Assembly: GCA_023398575.1 (NCBI GenBank)
Contig: JAEWSC010000012.1
Location: 1-64,000 of the forward strand
DNA length: 64,000 nt
Source: Bacillota bacterium
GTDB lineage: Bacteria; Bacillota; Clostridia; Christensenellales; Aristaeellaceae
Reading direction: 5' to 3'
Shown: positions 1 through 8,994 of the stretch, piece by piece
Position numbering within the stretch: position 1 is the stretch's first letter
Layout: the number at the start of each line of letters is the position of its first letter
Notes under the pieces: model-generated
Told to the model about the DNA's origin: nothing
Databases searched by the model: none
What the model saw: only the letters and a program-made list of their open reading frames with translations
Position numbers and translations under genes: made by a program

Positions 1-1113
1 GATCAGAATAACCTGTTTGGCATATCCACCTATGTTCTTACAATGGAACGATTGCTTCGCGTCGTTCAAGACTTATCGGCATCGCGTGATTTGAACACAG
101 TTATGGATATTGTGCGCCATTCTGTTCGAGACTTAACTGGATCGGACGGTGCGACGTTTGTTTTGCGTGAAGGAGATTATTGCTACTACGCTGAAGAAGA
201 TGCCATCTCTCCGTTGTGGAAGGGTAACCGCTTCCCCATGGAGATATGTATCAGCGGATGGGTAATGATGCATAAAATCCCTACCGTTATAGAGGATATA
301 TTTGCAGATGCCCGAATTCCCGTGGATGTGTATAAAAAAACATTTGTCAAAAGCCTTGCAATGGTGCCCATACGTACAAACGAACCAATCGGGGCGATCG
401 GCTGTTACTGGGCAAATCATCATCGCGCTACACCGGAACAGATCAAGGTGTTGCATGTCATAGCCGACACAGCTGCCATTGCAATAGACAACATACATCA
501 TATGAGTATTATTGAGATAAAGGCCAAGCAGTTGGATGAAACGCTGAAAGGAACGATGCTGGCCATTGCTAAAATGGTGGAGCAGAAGGACCTGTACACA
601 TCCGGACATCAATACCGAGTCGCCATGATCGGGCTGGCGATTGCGACAGAACTGGGATGGAGCGAAGAGAGCCGCGAGATCGTATACCGTGCAGGTATTG
701 TGCACGATATAGGGAAGATCGGCATTCCTAGTGAAATACTGTCAAAACCGGCAAAACTGACCCAGTATGAATTTGCCCTGATTAAGACGCATCCGGAAGC
801 AGGCTATCAAATACTAAAAGACTTGCCGCTTTTGCTGCCCATTGCCGACATTATACTGCAGCACCATGAGCGGTTGAATGGCAGTGGTTATCCCAAAGGC
901 CTCTTGGGAAATGAAATACTACCGGAAGCGCAGATCCTGACTGTGGCTGATGTTTTTGAATCTATGATATCACATAGGCCCTATCGTCCGGCGCTTGGGC
1001 AGGATGTTGCGATTGAGGAACTGGTCAAAAACAAGGGTGTGTTTTATAGCGAGGAGATTGTTAATGCGCTTGTGAACCTGGTTATAACTAAGGGTTACAA
1101 GGTGCCGGAATAA
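1..1113 (+). CDS. GAF plus HD-GYP domain protein (probable c-di-GMP phosphodiesterase), 5' end outside window
   Basis: The reading frame is open to base 1, so the protein probably begins left of the window; the first visible ATG is at 43. Counting from that ATG, residues about 20-150 look like a GAF sensor domain. The C-terminal half carries HD-GYP hallmarks: HDIGK near residue 221 and HHERLNGSGYP near 274-284, which are the metal-binding and GYP motifs. Proteins of this family hydrolyse cyclic di-GMP in the cytosol and often act as output modules of sensory proteins. The ligand of the GAF domain cannot be told. Full HD and GYP motifs suggest an active enzyme. Further N-terminal sensor domains may exist upstream. 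Confidence 0.85.
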   Translation, partial: DQNNLFGISTYVLTMERLLRVVQDLSASRDLNTVMDIVRHSVRDLTGSDGATFVLREGDYCYYAEEDAISPLWKGNRFPMEICISGWVMMHKIPTVIEDIFADARIPVDVYKKTFVKSLAMVPIRTNEPIGAIGCYWANHHRATPEQIKVLHVIADTAAIAIDNIHHMSIIEIKAKQLDETLKGTMLAIAKMVEQKDLYTSGHQYRVAMIGLAIATELGWSEESREIVYRAGIVHDIGKIGIPSEILSKPAKLTQYEFALIKTHPEAGYQILKDLPLLLPIADIILQHHERLNGSGYPKGLLGNEILPEAQILTVADVFESMISHRPYRPALGQDVAIEELVKNKGVFYSEEIVNALVNLVITKGYKVPE

Positions 1114-1167
1114 ATGTGCCGCCGATTATACCTTTGATGACTGAAGATGCGGCACAAAATTACGCTA

Positions 1168-1194
1168 ACAAAAAAAACCGTCATTTCTGACGGT
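1168..1194 (-). terminator. Intrinsic terminator of the tRNA unit
   Basis: On the minus strand ACCGTCA and TGACGGT form a perfect 7-bp stem with a 4-nt loop, followed by a run of T. It lies 9 nt past the last tRNA gene. Confidence 0.85.
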
Positions 1195-1202
1195 CTTCAA
1201 GC

Positions 1203-1276
<74 letters not shown>

Positions 1277-1279
1277 ATT

Positions 1280-1354
1280 TGGAGCGGTAGACGAGATTCG
1301 AACTCGCGACATCCACCTTGGCAAGGTGGCACTCTACCACTGAGCTACTACCGC
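1280..1354 (-). tRNA. tRNA-Gly (anticodon GCC)
   Basis: Cloverleaf on the minus strand with acceptor GCGGTAG/CTACCGC, anticodon stem CCACC/GGTGG around loop TTGCCAA (anticodon GCC), T loop TTCGAAT and encoded CCA. It is 3 nt from the next tRNA-Gly gene. Together the two glycine tRNAs read GGN codons. Confidence 0.96.
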
Positions 1355-1373
1355 ACGCTCCGCAGGATTTTTG

Positions 1374-1457
1374 TGGTGCGGACGAAGAGACTCGAACTCT
1401 TACGCCGTTTGGCACCAGATCCTAAGTCTGGCGCGTCTGCCATTCCGCCACGCCCGC
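1374..1457 (-). tRNA. tRNA-Leu (anticodon TAG)
   Basis: An 84-nt class II tRNA on the minus strand. The acceptor is GCGGGCG/CGTCCGC (one G-T pair), the anticodon stem CCAGA/TCTGG holds loop CTTAGGA (anticodon TAG), a long variable arm typical of leucine tRNA is present, and CCA is encoded. It is first in the transcription unit. Confidence 0.95.
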
Positions 1458-1543
1458 AAACCTAAGATTTTCAAGGGTTCTGGAGATGTGATTACTTTTT
1501 TGAAACCACTCCAACCCGCACCCAAAGGCCAGCCACGCGAAAT

Positions 1544-1573
1544 ATATTACCACGGCTGTAAGGGGAATGTCAA
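1544..1573 (-). promoter_or_regulatory. Promoter of the tRNA-Leu-Gly-Gly unit
   Basis: On the minus strand TTGACA (1573-1568) and TAATAT (1549-1544) are 18 bp apart, about 87 bp before tRNA-Leu. Confidence 0.7.
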
Positions 1574-1622
1574 GGGAAAATTTCGCAAGTTTTTGCTGTT
1601 TTTTTGGAAGTGAATGATGAAC

Positions 1623-2108
1623 TCAACAGCAGCACTTTGATTCCTTCGGCAACGTCATTTCGCCATGAAGGGTCACGAAGCCGTATTTCTCATACAGCGG
1701 ACGGCCCATATCCGTTGCTTCCAGCGAGATGGCGTTGATTCCTTGATCCTTCGCCTCCTTGACCAACAGGTCAAGCGTGTACCAGGCAATACCTTGCCGG
1801 CGGTAATCTGGATGGGTATACATGTTCATGATGTATGCTTTTTTACCGGAGGGGTTGCTACAGGTGGGCATAACCTGATAATAGCTGACGCCGCCCGCGC
1901 CAACGATTTGGGTATCATCATATACCAGGTAAGCCACATGGCTGCCATCCTTCAGGGCATTAGCATAATAAGCAGTTGATTCCTGCTCCACTTCATGCAT
2001 ATCAACTGAGTCATCCAACTTGTTGGCGGCCCGAAGCACCATGACGCGGGTTTTCGTGAGAATATCAATATCAGCAAGGCTGGCTCTTTTGTAGTACAAG
2101 TCCATCAT
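1623..2108 (-). CDS. GNAT-family N-acetyltransferase
   Basis: A 161-residue protein with the GNAT fold pattern. The acetyl-CoA pyrophosphate-binding motif reads RRQGIA near residues 103-108, preceded by the strand MNMYTHPDY and followed by a helix and YEKYGFV, a typical GNAT C-terminus. It should transfer an acetyl group from acetyl-CoA to an amine; the substrate cannot be inferred. The C-terminus ends in CCC, possibly a metal-binding or reactive cysteine cluster. ATG at 2108 or 2105 follows GGGGAG. It is transcribed away from the glycosyltransferase gene upstream, with a 35-nt gap, so the two may form one unit. Confidence 0.85.
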   Translation of the reverse strand: MMDLYYKRASLADIDILTKTRVMVLRAANKLDDSVDMHEVEQESTAYYANALKDGSHVAYLVYDDTQIVGAGGVSYYQVMPTCSNPSGKKAYIMNMYTHPDYRRQGIAWYTLDLLVKEAKDQGINAISLEATDMGRPLYEKYGFVTLHGEMTLPKESKCCC

Positions 2109-2143
2109 TGTTCTCCCCTTGCATCATGTGCTTGTTGAGGTGG

Positions 2144-3928
2144 CTACCGAAAGGAAAAATCCTCCCTCAGCAGATCAAAATTAGGGCCCAGATAAGGGTC
2201 GCCTGCTTGAAGCTGCTTTGCCCACCGGCCGCGGAAAAAGGCTTCCTCCTGCAGGTACCGTTTGCGTTTTTCAGGCGCTACATCCAGGCCGCGGGAGAGG
2301 GATTCATAATGATATAGCTCTGCAAAGGGTGTAAATACATTCAATAGCCCCTTTTCCCGAAGGCGCAGGCACAAATCCACATCGTTGAAGTTGACCGCCA
2401 GCTTTTCCTCCATGCCGCCAACGGCTCGATACATTTCCGCCTTGATCATGAGGCAGGCCCCGGTGACCGCGGAAACATTTTGCTGGTATTGAAGTCGGCC
2501 CATATACCCCAGGGAATTTCGGGGGAAGCCCTTGTGAAAGTGGCCCGCCAGAGTCAAAAGCCCTAAGCCGATGCCGGCATGCTGCACCGTACCGTTTGGA
2601 TAATACAGCTTTGCACCTACAGCTCCAACATCCCCTCGCTGGGCAAACATCAGCATTTCCCTGATCCAGCCGGGGGAGATGACCTCAGTATCATTGTTGA
2701 GTGACAACAGATATTTCCCATTTGCATTTGATGCGCCAAAATTGTTAATGGCTGAATAGTTGAAGCCGTGAGGCCAGGTAAGCAGTTTTACGCGTCTTTC
2801 ATTTTTGAGGGTTTCGTAATAGGCAAACGTAGCTGCCTCTCGGCTGTTGTTTTCTATCAAGAGGATTTCGTAGTTTGCATAATCCGTCAGGCGCAGTATG
2901 GAATCGACGCAGCGCTTTAAGTCGTCCGCATGGTCACAGGTCGGGATCAATATGGAGACCAACGCTTCTTCCTGGACTTTGTACTGTATACGGTAAATCG
3001 AGGGGAGTAGAGTATCTGTAACAGTGCCTTCCAACCCAACACGCTGTAAATGGTCACGGATGGCCGCTTTGGCCGCCTCAACAACGTAGGGCTTTGCGGA
3101 TACATCGGAGGCTACGGATGCCTGATGGTTGCGCCAATAATATAGAATGCGTGGAATGTGCACGATCTTTTTTGCCTTTTCGCTGAGCCGAAGCACCAGG
3201 TCAAAGTCCTGGCTGCCATCAAATGCATTGCGGAATGCACCAGCCTCGCCTAGTAGTTCTCGGGAAAAGGCTGTGATATGGCAGATATAGTTGTGGGCCC
3301 GCAGCGTATCGGGGGAAAAGTCTTGCTTGAAATGGGGGAGGTACGCATCTCGCGGATGTTTACGGAAGGTAGCTTCGTCCGTATAGATCAAATCGGCGCC
3401 GGTTTCATCAATGACACTCATCACCTCATACACTGCGGATGGATGCAATAGGTCATCGTGGTCCAGCAGCAGAAAATGGGTGCCCTTGGCCATGGCAATG
3501 CAGGCGTTGGTATTGCCTGAGATGCCTTCGTTTTTTATGAGTTTTTGATAGCGGATACGGGCGTCGGTTTCGGCTCGCAGTTTGACTGCTTCACCGACTT
3601 CATTGTGGCTTTCATCACTGCCATCCGCTAGGCACAATTCAAACTGCCGACAGGACTGGGTTTGAACAGAATCCAGCATTTCATTGAGCAAGTACAGCGG
3701 TGTATTATACAGCGGTACAAGGATGCTGATCAGAACGCCGTCCTGAAAAACGCGCTCCGCTTGATGTTTTCTTTCCTGTTTACTTATTTTCCATGCCTTT
3801 TTGAATGCTTTAGCGCCAAATCTGGAGCGAAGCTTACGCCTTACTCGAAGATAGGTCTGTGAAAAGCCATCTTCCAAAAGGCTTTGACGCAGCCGGTAAG
3901 TGATCCGTTTTAGCCGTGATGCCGGCAT
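2144..3928 (-). CDS. Tandem two-domain family 2 glycosyltransferase
   Basis: A 594-residue cytosolic or membrane-associated protein with two GT-A domains. The first (about residues 65-300) has ILVPLYNTP and the DHDD metal-binding motif. The second (about 330-590) has SILIPTCDH, the NNDTE motif and the acceptor-side element NFNDVDLCLRLREKG. This arrangement is typical of rhamnosyl or other glycosyltransferases that build surface polysaccharides or decorate glycoproteins. ATG 3928 is preferred because GTGAGGA lies 8 nt upstream; an upstream GTG at 3943 has no good ribosome site. There is no other polysaccharide gene beside it, so its product is unknown. Confidence 0.85.
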   Translation of the reverse strand: MPASRLKRITYRLRQSLLEDGFSQTYLRVRRKLRSRFGAKAFKKAWKISKQERKHQAERVFQDGVLISILVPLYNTPLYLLNEMLDSVQTQSCRQFELCLADGSDESHNEVGEAVKLRAETDARIRYQKLIKNEGISGNTNACIAMAKGTHFLLLDHDDLLHPSAVYEVMSVIDETGADLIYTDEATFRKHPRDAYLPHFKQDFSPDTLRAHNYICHITAFSRELLGEAGAFRNAFDGSQDFDLVLRLSEKAKKIVHIPRILYYWRNHQASVASDVSAKPYVVEAAKAAIRDHLQRVGLEGTVTDTLLPSIYRIQYKVQEEALVSILIPTCDHADDLKRCVDSILRLTDYANYEILLIENNSREAATFAYYETLKNERRVKLLTWPHGFNYSAINNFGASNANGKYLLSLNNDTEVISPGWIREMLMFAQRGDVGAVGAKLYYPNGTVQHAGIGLGLLTLAGHFHKGFPRNSLGYMGRLQYQQNVSAVTGACLMIKAEMYRAVGGMEEKLAVNFNDVDLCLRLREKGLLNVFTPFAELYHYESLSRGLDVAPEKRKRYLQEEAFFRGRWAKQLQAGDPYLGPNFDLLREDFSFR

Positions 3929-4068
3929 GTGGTGTATCCTCACTTATTCTCAGTCAGCGCTGGCTGACGAATGGGTTTACAGCATTTGTATTCTATCATC
4001 GGCAGGTGGTACTGTAAATACAGCTTAGCAAAATAGCTCTTTCTGAAGGAATGGATATAATCATTTCA

Positions 4069-4096
4069 TTGCGCATAAGGGAATTAATAGTATAAT
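4069..4096 (+). promoter_or_regulatory. Promoter of the small membrane protein gene
   Basis: TTGCGC (4069-4074) and TATAAT (4091-4096) are 16 bp apart. Transcription would start near 4103, so an ATG at 4108 would have almost no leader. This favours the start at 4156. Confidence 0.6.
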
Positions 4097-4155
4097 GGTT
4101 AAAAGAGATGAATAGCAAGCTGAAGATTAATGACGGAAGGGAATGGTATATCAAT

Positions 4156-4593
4156 ATGGAGAAATTGCTCGATTTACTACCAATAATTGTTGGAGCGTTA
4201 ATTGCTGTAGTACCTACTCTCGTTGACAAGTACTTTGATAAACGGAACCATAAAGAAACAGAAGAAAGGGCAAAAAAACAAGCATTGTATATAGAGTTGA
4301 TTGAACTAATAGGAAAAGTGCTTACTGGTTTGAAAGCAGAGAAAAAATCAACAGAGTTTGGCGAGAATATAGATGACTTAAGGTGCAAAATAAACCTAAT
4401 TAGCGTTGTTGGTAGCGTAGAGGTCGTGAGGGCATTAAATAGTTACATTGATACATGGGGCAATGTAGTTGGTAATAATCAAACTGTAAGATATACAGAA
4501 TTGTTGAGAGCAATCCGAGTTGATTTGAAGATTGACAAAAGTAGAAATCCTGATTTTCCGGAAGTTGGTTTGAAGGATATTAATCTTAAGTAA
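4156..4593 (+). CDS. Hypothetical small membrane-anchored protein
   Basis: About 145 residues and not recognised. It begins with a single hydrophobic segment (LLPIIVGALIAVVPTLV, about residues 7-23), followed by a charged helical region rich in K and E and a soluble tail. This suggests a one-pass membrane protein with a cytosolic helical domain. The ATG at 4156 follows GGAAGGGA; an ATG at 4108 in the same frame is too close to the predicted transcription start. The gene is AT-rich compared with its neighbours, which may indicate acquisition. It stands alone with its own promoter and terminator. Confidence 0.6.
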   Translation: MEKLLDLLPIIVGALIAVVPTLVDKYFDKRNHKETEERAKKQALYIELIELIGKVLTGLKAEKKSTEFGENIDDLRCKINLISVVGSVEVVRALNSYIDTWGNVVGNNQTVRYTELLRAIRVDLKIDKSRNPDFPEVGLKDINLK

Positions 4594-4694
4594 AACGAGT
4601 ATTAATTTGCAAATCATCTGTTATATTTTGGTATCGTATTCATGGGTCTAGGCTATGAGCGGGAAGTGCTTTTCAAATGGTGCTACTCTCGATG

Positions 4695-4733
4695 TTTCAT
4701 TTTGCTAGCTTCGTCGTGCAAAATGAAATTTTT
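4695..4733 (+). terminator. Intrinsic terminator after the small membrane protein gene
   Basis: TTTCATTTTGC and GCAAAATGAAA form an 11-bp perfect stem, followed by TTTTT. It isolates the downstream transporter operon. Confidence 0.7.
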
Positions 4734-4755
4734 CCTGCAAATTATCCAAAATGGA

Positions 4756-4784
4756 TTGACAGGGTTTCCTGTTTGTGGTATTCT
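4756..4784 (+). promoter_or_regulatory. Promoter of the ABC-2 transporter operon
   Basis: Consensus TTGACA (4756-4761) and TATTCT (4779-4784) at 17 bp. The transcript would begin near 4791, giving a 300-nt leader before the first gene. Confidence 0.75.
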
Positions 4785-4790
4785 GCTGAA

Positions 4791-4965
4791 AATTTACCCG
4801 AAAGGATGTTGGCTGAATGTTTACGCGCATGTGTCCTTGGCAGCAACTTATGGTCGTCATTATGGACATGCGCGTGTAGCGGCAGCTTTGCCGGTGCAAG
4901 CGTAAGTTTTTGCACCGGCAGGATCTTAGGGGGATAAGAACCGCGGTGCAGGCCGTGGTTTTTTT
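4791..4965 (+). promoter_or_regulatory. Structured leader with intrinsic terminator (candidate riboswitch or attenuator)
   Basis: The leader folds as a series of hairpins. P1 is 4823-4836 with 4864-4875 (ACGCGCATGT...). P2 is 4890-4899 with 4910-4919 (GCCGGTGCAA/TTGCACCGGC, 10 bp). P3 is TCTTA/TAAGA around a G-rich loop (4924-4939). P4 is ACCGCGG/CCGTGGT (4940-4959), followed by seven T, which is a classic terminator. It ends 125 nt before the transporter start, so premature termination would control the operon. It does not match a riboswitch class I can name, and it lacks the T-box core. The ligand is unknown. Confidence 0.6.
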
Positions 4966-5090
4966 GTTGTCTGAAATGGCCAGATGGATGTCGGCACATG
5001 TGTTGAATGTATCCATGACGGCATGGCCAGGGTTTGGGTAATAAACGCGGTTTGCTGCGGCTTATAGATATATTCTTGGAGGTGGACAAA

Positions 5091-6083
5091 ATGAACCGGG
5101 AAGCAATCGTGGTGGAAAATCTGTCCAAACATTATCGTACCCGCGTCAAGGGAGAAGGCCTCAAGGCCGGCGTCAAAGCGCTTTTCGCGCCGGAGTACAA
5201 AGCAGTCGAGGCTGTCCGCGGCATCAGCTTTACCGTGCAAAAAGGCGAGATGCTTGCCTTTATCGGCCCCAATGGCGCGGGAAAATCCACTACCATTAAA
5301 ATGCTTACCGGCATTCTCCATCCCAGCGGTGGCAGCATGCAAGTGCTGGGTTACAATCCCGCTAAGGAGCGCAAGGAGTTGTGCGCTCATATCGGCACGG
5401 TGTTTGGGCAGCGTTCTCAGTTGTGGATGCATCTGCCGCCGGTAGACAGCTACGCCATGATTGGAGCCATTTATGGCATAGCGGATGACGAGCGCAGGCG
5501 GCGGGTAGATCAACTGGCGCAGCGCTTTGACATTGGCGATCTGCTGCACACGCCGGTGCGCAAGCTGTCATTAGGTCAGCGCATACGCTGCGAGATCGCC
5601 GCATCACTTTTATATGAGCCAGATGTTTTATTTCTGGATGAGCCTACCATTGGTTTGGATGTGGTGGTAAAGCAGGCGATACGCGAACTGATACTGGAAT
5701 GGAATCGGGAAAAGGGGATCACAGTGTTTTTGACCAGCCACGATCCGGGCGATGTTGAGCAGATTTGCCGGCGCGCCATGGTCATCGATCATGGCCAGGT
5801 GGTGCTGGACCAGAGTGTGGAGCATTTAAAGGCCACTTACCTAAATCGAAAGGTGATCACCGTGAAGTTCTTTGAGCCCCGGATATTGCCTGAACTGGAT
5901 GGGGTAAAGGCAGAGACGACTGGCGTACAAACGGTATTGACGGTGGATTTAAGGGTGCAGCCCATCGGCAACGTGATGCAGGCTGTCACGGCGGAGGGCG
6001 GAGTGGCTGATATTACGGTAAACGATCCGCCGATGGAAGAGATCATCACCACCATATTCAGATCCAGGGAGGTGAGCTTGTGA
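5091..6083 (+). CDS. ABC-2 type exporter, ATP-binding subunit
   Basis: A 330-residue ATPase with Walker A GPNGAGKST (about 59-67), Q-loop region TVFGQRSQLW, signature LSLGQR (about 159-164), Walker B VLFLDEPTIGLD (about 178-189) and H-loop TSHD. The length and C-terminal extension fit NatA/YbhF-like ATPases of ABC-2 exporters. The ATG at 5091 is chosen because GGAGG lies about 8 nt upstream; a TTG further upstream in the same frame lacks a ribosome site. The stop overlaps the start of the first permease by 4 nt, so the subunits are translationally coupled. The substrate is unknown. Confidence 0.93.
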   Translation: MNREAIVVENLSKHYRTRVKGEGLKAGVKALFAPEYKAVEAVRGISFTVQKGEMLAFIGPNGAGKSTTIKMLTGILHPSGGSMQVLGYNPAKERKELCAHIGTVFGQRSQLWMHLPPVDSYAMIGAIYGIADDERRRRVDQLAQRFDIGDLLHTPVRKLSLGQRIRCEIAASLLYEPDVLFLDEPTIGLDVVVKQAIRELILEWNREKGITVFLTSHDPGDVEQICRRAMVIDHGQVVLDQSVEHLKATYLNRKVITVKFFEPRILPELDGVKAETTGVQTVLTVDLRVQPIGNVMQAVTAEGGVADITVNDPPMEEIITTIFRSREVSL

Positions 6084-6871
6084 ACGGGCTGAAAAAGTAT
6101 CTGGTTATCGCCCGGGTAAATGTACAAAACGCCTTCAATTACCGTGCCAGGGTCATCAGCGGTCTGATGTTCTATGCATTGTTTATCTTTGTTTTTTTCA
6201 GCCTGTGGCAGGCCATATACAAGGAGGGGTCGGTCAATGGATATACACACGGACAGGTGGTTTGGTACCTGATCATCACGGAAATGGTGGTGTTCGGCTG
6301 CCGGATACCGATTGTGGGTGAAATCAATGAAGATGTGAAGACTGGTTCCATGGCATACCTCTTAAATCGGCCCATGCATTATATAGCCTACCAAGCAGCT
6401 TCCGCTATTGGCCATGTGGTGGTGAACTTACTATTTACTGGTGCGCTGGCGGTGGTGCTGGGCCTTGTGTTCGTCGGGCCTGTGCCCCATTTTCAGTGGA
6501 TGGGGCTGCCGCTGATGCTGTTAAGTGCCCTGATGGGAATCGCACTGCAGTTCTTTTCCTTGATGGCCGTGGGCCTGACGGCCTTCCGGCTGGAGGATAA
6601 CTTCGCCATCTATCTCATCTATCAAAAACTGGTGTTCATGCTGGGCATGTTCTTGCCTGTGGAATTTTTGCCGGGCTGGCTGCAGGGCATTGCCAAGGTG
6701 CTTCCTTTTTCATATGTTGCCTGGGGGCCGGCGAAGTTGTTTGTGGACTTTTCCTTTCCTCTCTTTTTGCAGGTTGTGCCGATGCAGGCATTATGGATTG
6801 CGGTCATGCTGGGAATTTCGCTTTTGATGTACCATGGCGGCATGCGGAACTTGCAGGCGAATGGAGGTTGA
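6080..6871 (+). CDS. ABC-2 family transporter permease (first subunit)
   Basis: A 263-residue integral membrane protein with about six hydrophobic segments, matching the ABC2_membrane_6 (former DUF990) type. It starts with GTG at 6080, in a GTGA overlap with the ATPase stop. Together with the next gene it should make a heterodimeric membrane channel energised by the ATPase upstream. This family is often annotated as daunorubicin/multidrug-type exporters, but the substrate is not known. The regulated leader upstream of the operon suggests that expression responds to a small molecule or stress. Confidence 0.88.
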   Translation: MNGLKKYLVIARVNVQNAFNYRARVISGLMFYALFIFVFFSLWQAIYKEGSVNGYTHGQVVWYLIITEMVVFGCRIPIVGEINEDVKTGSMAYLLNRPMHYIAYQAASAIGHVVVNLLFTGALAVVLGLVFVGPVPHFQWMGLPLMLLSALMGIALQFFSLMAVGLTAFRLEDNFAIYLIYQKLVFMLGMFLPVEFLPGWLQGIAKVLPFSYVAWGPAKLFVDFSFPLFLQVVPMQALWIAVMLGISLLMYHGGMRNLQANGG

Positions 6872-6879
6872 GAAAAAAT

Positions 6880-7668
6880 ATGAAACGCCATATAATAATT
6901 GCACTACGCTATTTTAAAGTAAACCTGGCTTCGGCTATGGAATACCGGTCCAGCTTTTTTATGCAGGCCTTTGGCATGGCCCTGTCCAACGCTACGTTTG
7001 TGTTCTTTTGGTGGGTGGCATTTTCGCAGGTAGGCGGCCGCATCGGTGGGTATGAGTTTAAGGATGTGATGTTCATATGGGCCTTGTGCAGCTCCGCCTT
7101 TGGTCTTTCTCATGTGCTGTTCGCCAACGCAGACCAATTGACACGGCTGATTGTAACGGGAGAATTGGATACGTTTCTTTTGCAGCCTTGCAACCTTTTG
7201 CTCAATGTATGCTGCGCAAGAACATCCTTGGCCTCCTACGGTGACCTGCTGTACGGTGTTGTGCTGCTAGCTTTGACTCAAGGTGGCAATGGGCAGGTCT
7301 GGCTATTCTTTCTTTTGGGACTGCCAGTGGGGGCGCTACTGATCACCGCCATCGGGCTGACAGCCCATACCCTGACCTTTTACTTTGGCGATGTTTCCAT
7401 CGCCGGCAGCATGAGTCAGGAATTTGTGATCAATTTCTGCATCTACCCAATAGGCATTTATCACCGTTCCGTGCAGCTGCTCATGTACAGTCTGATCCCG
7501 GCTGCCTTTATCGTGCATGTGCCGTTGCGTCTGGCTCGGGAGTTTTCACTGCCCTGGCTGTTGATCTGGCTTGCGGCATCGGCATTGTACTGCACCTTTG
7601 CTGGGTGGTTCTTTTACAGAGGGTTGAAGAAATATGAATCCGGCAACTTGATTATTACCAGGTTATAA
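6880..7668 (+). CDS. ABC-2 family transporter permease (second subunit)
   Basis: A 262-residue membrane protein with about six transmembrane segments, a homologue of its upstream neighbour. Shared features include the start of cytoplasmic helix 1 (ALRYFKVNLASAMEYRSSFF) and the conserved middle region typical of DUF990 permeases. The ATG at 6880 follows GGAGG at 6863-6867, beginning 9 nt after the previous stop. It completes a three-gene transporter operon that ends in a strong terminator at 7693-7720. Confidence 0.88.
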   Translation: MKRHIIIALRYFKVNLASAMEYRSSFFMQAFGMALSNATFVFFWWVAFSQVGGRIGGYEFKDVMFIWALCSSAFGLSHVLFANADQLTRLIVTGELDTFLLQPCNLLLNVCCARTSLASYGDLLYGVVLLALTQGGNGQVWLFFLLGLPVGALLITAIGLTAHTLTFYFGDVSIAGSMSQEFVINFCIYPIGIYHRSVQLLMYSLIPAAFIVHVPLRLAREFSLPWLLIWLAASALYCTFAGWFFYRGLKKYESGNLIITRL

Positions 7669-7692
7669 ATGGTTAAAAAGAGCACATGAACA

Positions 7693-7720
7693 AAAAGAGC
7701 GGTGAATTAGCCGCTCTTTT
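7693..7720. terminator. Bidirectional intrinsic terminator between the transporter operon and gpsA
   Basis: A 10-bp perfect stem AAAAGAGCGG/CCGCTCTTTT has T runs on both strands. It sits between convergent genes. Confidence 0.85.
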
Positions 7721-7769
7721 CGCGTATCGAACAGAGTTGTTGATGCGTGTCCGGTTAAACTGAAAGCTA

Positions 7770-8726
7770 TCAAAATTCACTTTTGAGGCTTCGCGTAAAT
7801 AAAGAGTCTATTGTGCTTTTCGCATCTTTTCCATTATATAAGACATCATACACAGCGTTGCAGATAGGCAAATCTACATGATATTGCACTCCCAGGTGGA
7901 CAAGCGCCTGTACGGCATAATAACCTTCTGCCAGCTCCGAATATGGTTCGTCCAAAATGAAGCTTTCCCCAAATTTGCGGTTGTGGCTGAACAGGGAGAA
8001 TACGGTTGCCTCATAATCGCCCAAATGGCAAAGACCGTAGGCCGACAGTTCACTGCCGCCCATGGCTGAAATCATTCGCGCAATTTCCCTGGTACCCCTG
8101 GACATGAGAGCACCTTTGAGAGTTGACAATTTCAGACCGTCCAGCATGCCGGCCGCAATACCAATCACATTTTTAGCTGCCGCGCCGACTTCGTTGCCAA
8201 TAAGGTCCTGCCCGTAGTAAAAACGAATCAGGTCACTGGAAAAGGCGTCCACTAGTGTTTTTTTGGTCTCATTGTCTAGGCTGTCGATGACCATGCAATT
8301 GGGAATGCCTTTTATAAATTCCTGAACATGGCCTGGCCCCAGCCAAACCGCCACGTGGTTGGATAGGTGAAGGGCGTCGGCCGCGATTTGCGAGAGCCGC
8401 CTGCCAGTGTTTATTTCCAAGCCCTTCATGCACAATACAATCGTTTTACCGCGGATATCCAACTGGGCTAACTGCTCCATCAGGCTTTGCAGGCCTTGTG
8501 AAGGTATGGAGATGATGATGGTATCGGAATGGGATACACTCCCAAGAGATGTGGTCAATACAATCTGTTCATCTAGGGTTACAAGACCATTATGCCTGTT
8601 CTTTCTCAATTCCTGCATATGGGCGGAACCTCCCCTGCCATAGAGGATGACTTGATGATTAATTTTGCTAAGGTACCAGGCGATAAACGTTCCCCAGCGC
8701 CCGCAGCCCACGACGGAAATATTCAT
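7770..8726 (-). CDS. gpsA: Glycerol-3-phosphate dehydrogenase [NAD(P)+]
   Basis: A 318-residue cytosolic enzyme that reduces dihydroxyacetone phosphate to sn-glycerol 3-phosphate for phospholipid synthesis. The N-terminal Rossmann motif is GCGRWG (residues 7-12). The substrate-binding half contains EVGAAAKNVIGIAAGMLDGL, with the conserved catalytic lysine, and MSRGTREIARM. The length is slightly short for the family (about 330) but the domains are complete. It starts with ATG at 8726 behind AGGAG. It is a single gene here, convergent with the transporter operon. Confidence 0.9.
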   Translation of the reverse strand: MNISVVGCGRWGTFIAWYLSKINHQVILYGRGGSAHMQELRKNRHNGLVTLDEQIVLTTSLGSVSHSDTIIISIPSQGLQSLMEQLAQLDIRGKTIVLCMKGLEINTGRRLSQIAADALHLSNHVAVWLGPGHVQEFIKGIPNCMVIDSLDNETKKTLVDAFSSDLIRFYYGQDLIGNEVGAAAKNVIGIAAGMLDGLKLSTLKGALMSRGTREIARMISAMGGSELSAYGLCHLGDYEATVFSLFSHNRKFGESFILDEPYSELAEGYYAVQALVHLGVQYHVDLPICNAVYDVLYNGKDAKSTIDSLFTRSLKSEF

Positions 8727-8994
8727 GCATTACTTCTCCTGGTGTAATCAATGCTATTCTAAGCAAGGCAGCACGAGTTCCTATGATTCAATTGCTGATC
8801 AAGGATGTCAATTTGTCCTTCGTAAGCAGGGTAGCCCCTGGTATTATGCTGTTGCTGAAGCATTCTCTTCATGCATTGAGTTGAGTTCTTCTGGGTCAAA
8901 AAAAACAGTGGAAACAATGGCACGCTTGTGGTAAAATATCAAAGGATATGCCTTCTTTCTCCATGGGCATTTCAGGAAGGGACGTGAACCTAGT

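Noticed and set aside
4920..4965. T-box leader because of ACCGCGG before the terminator
   Set aside because: The 14-nt T-box core needs GGGTGGNACCGCG; here the G-run is followed by ATAAGA instead of TGGN, and no specifier domain is visible.
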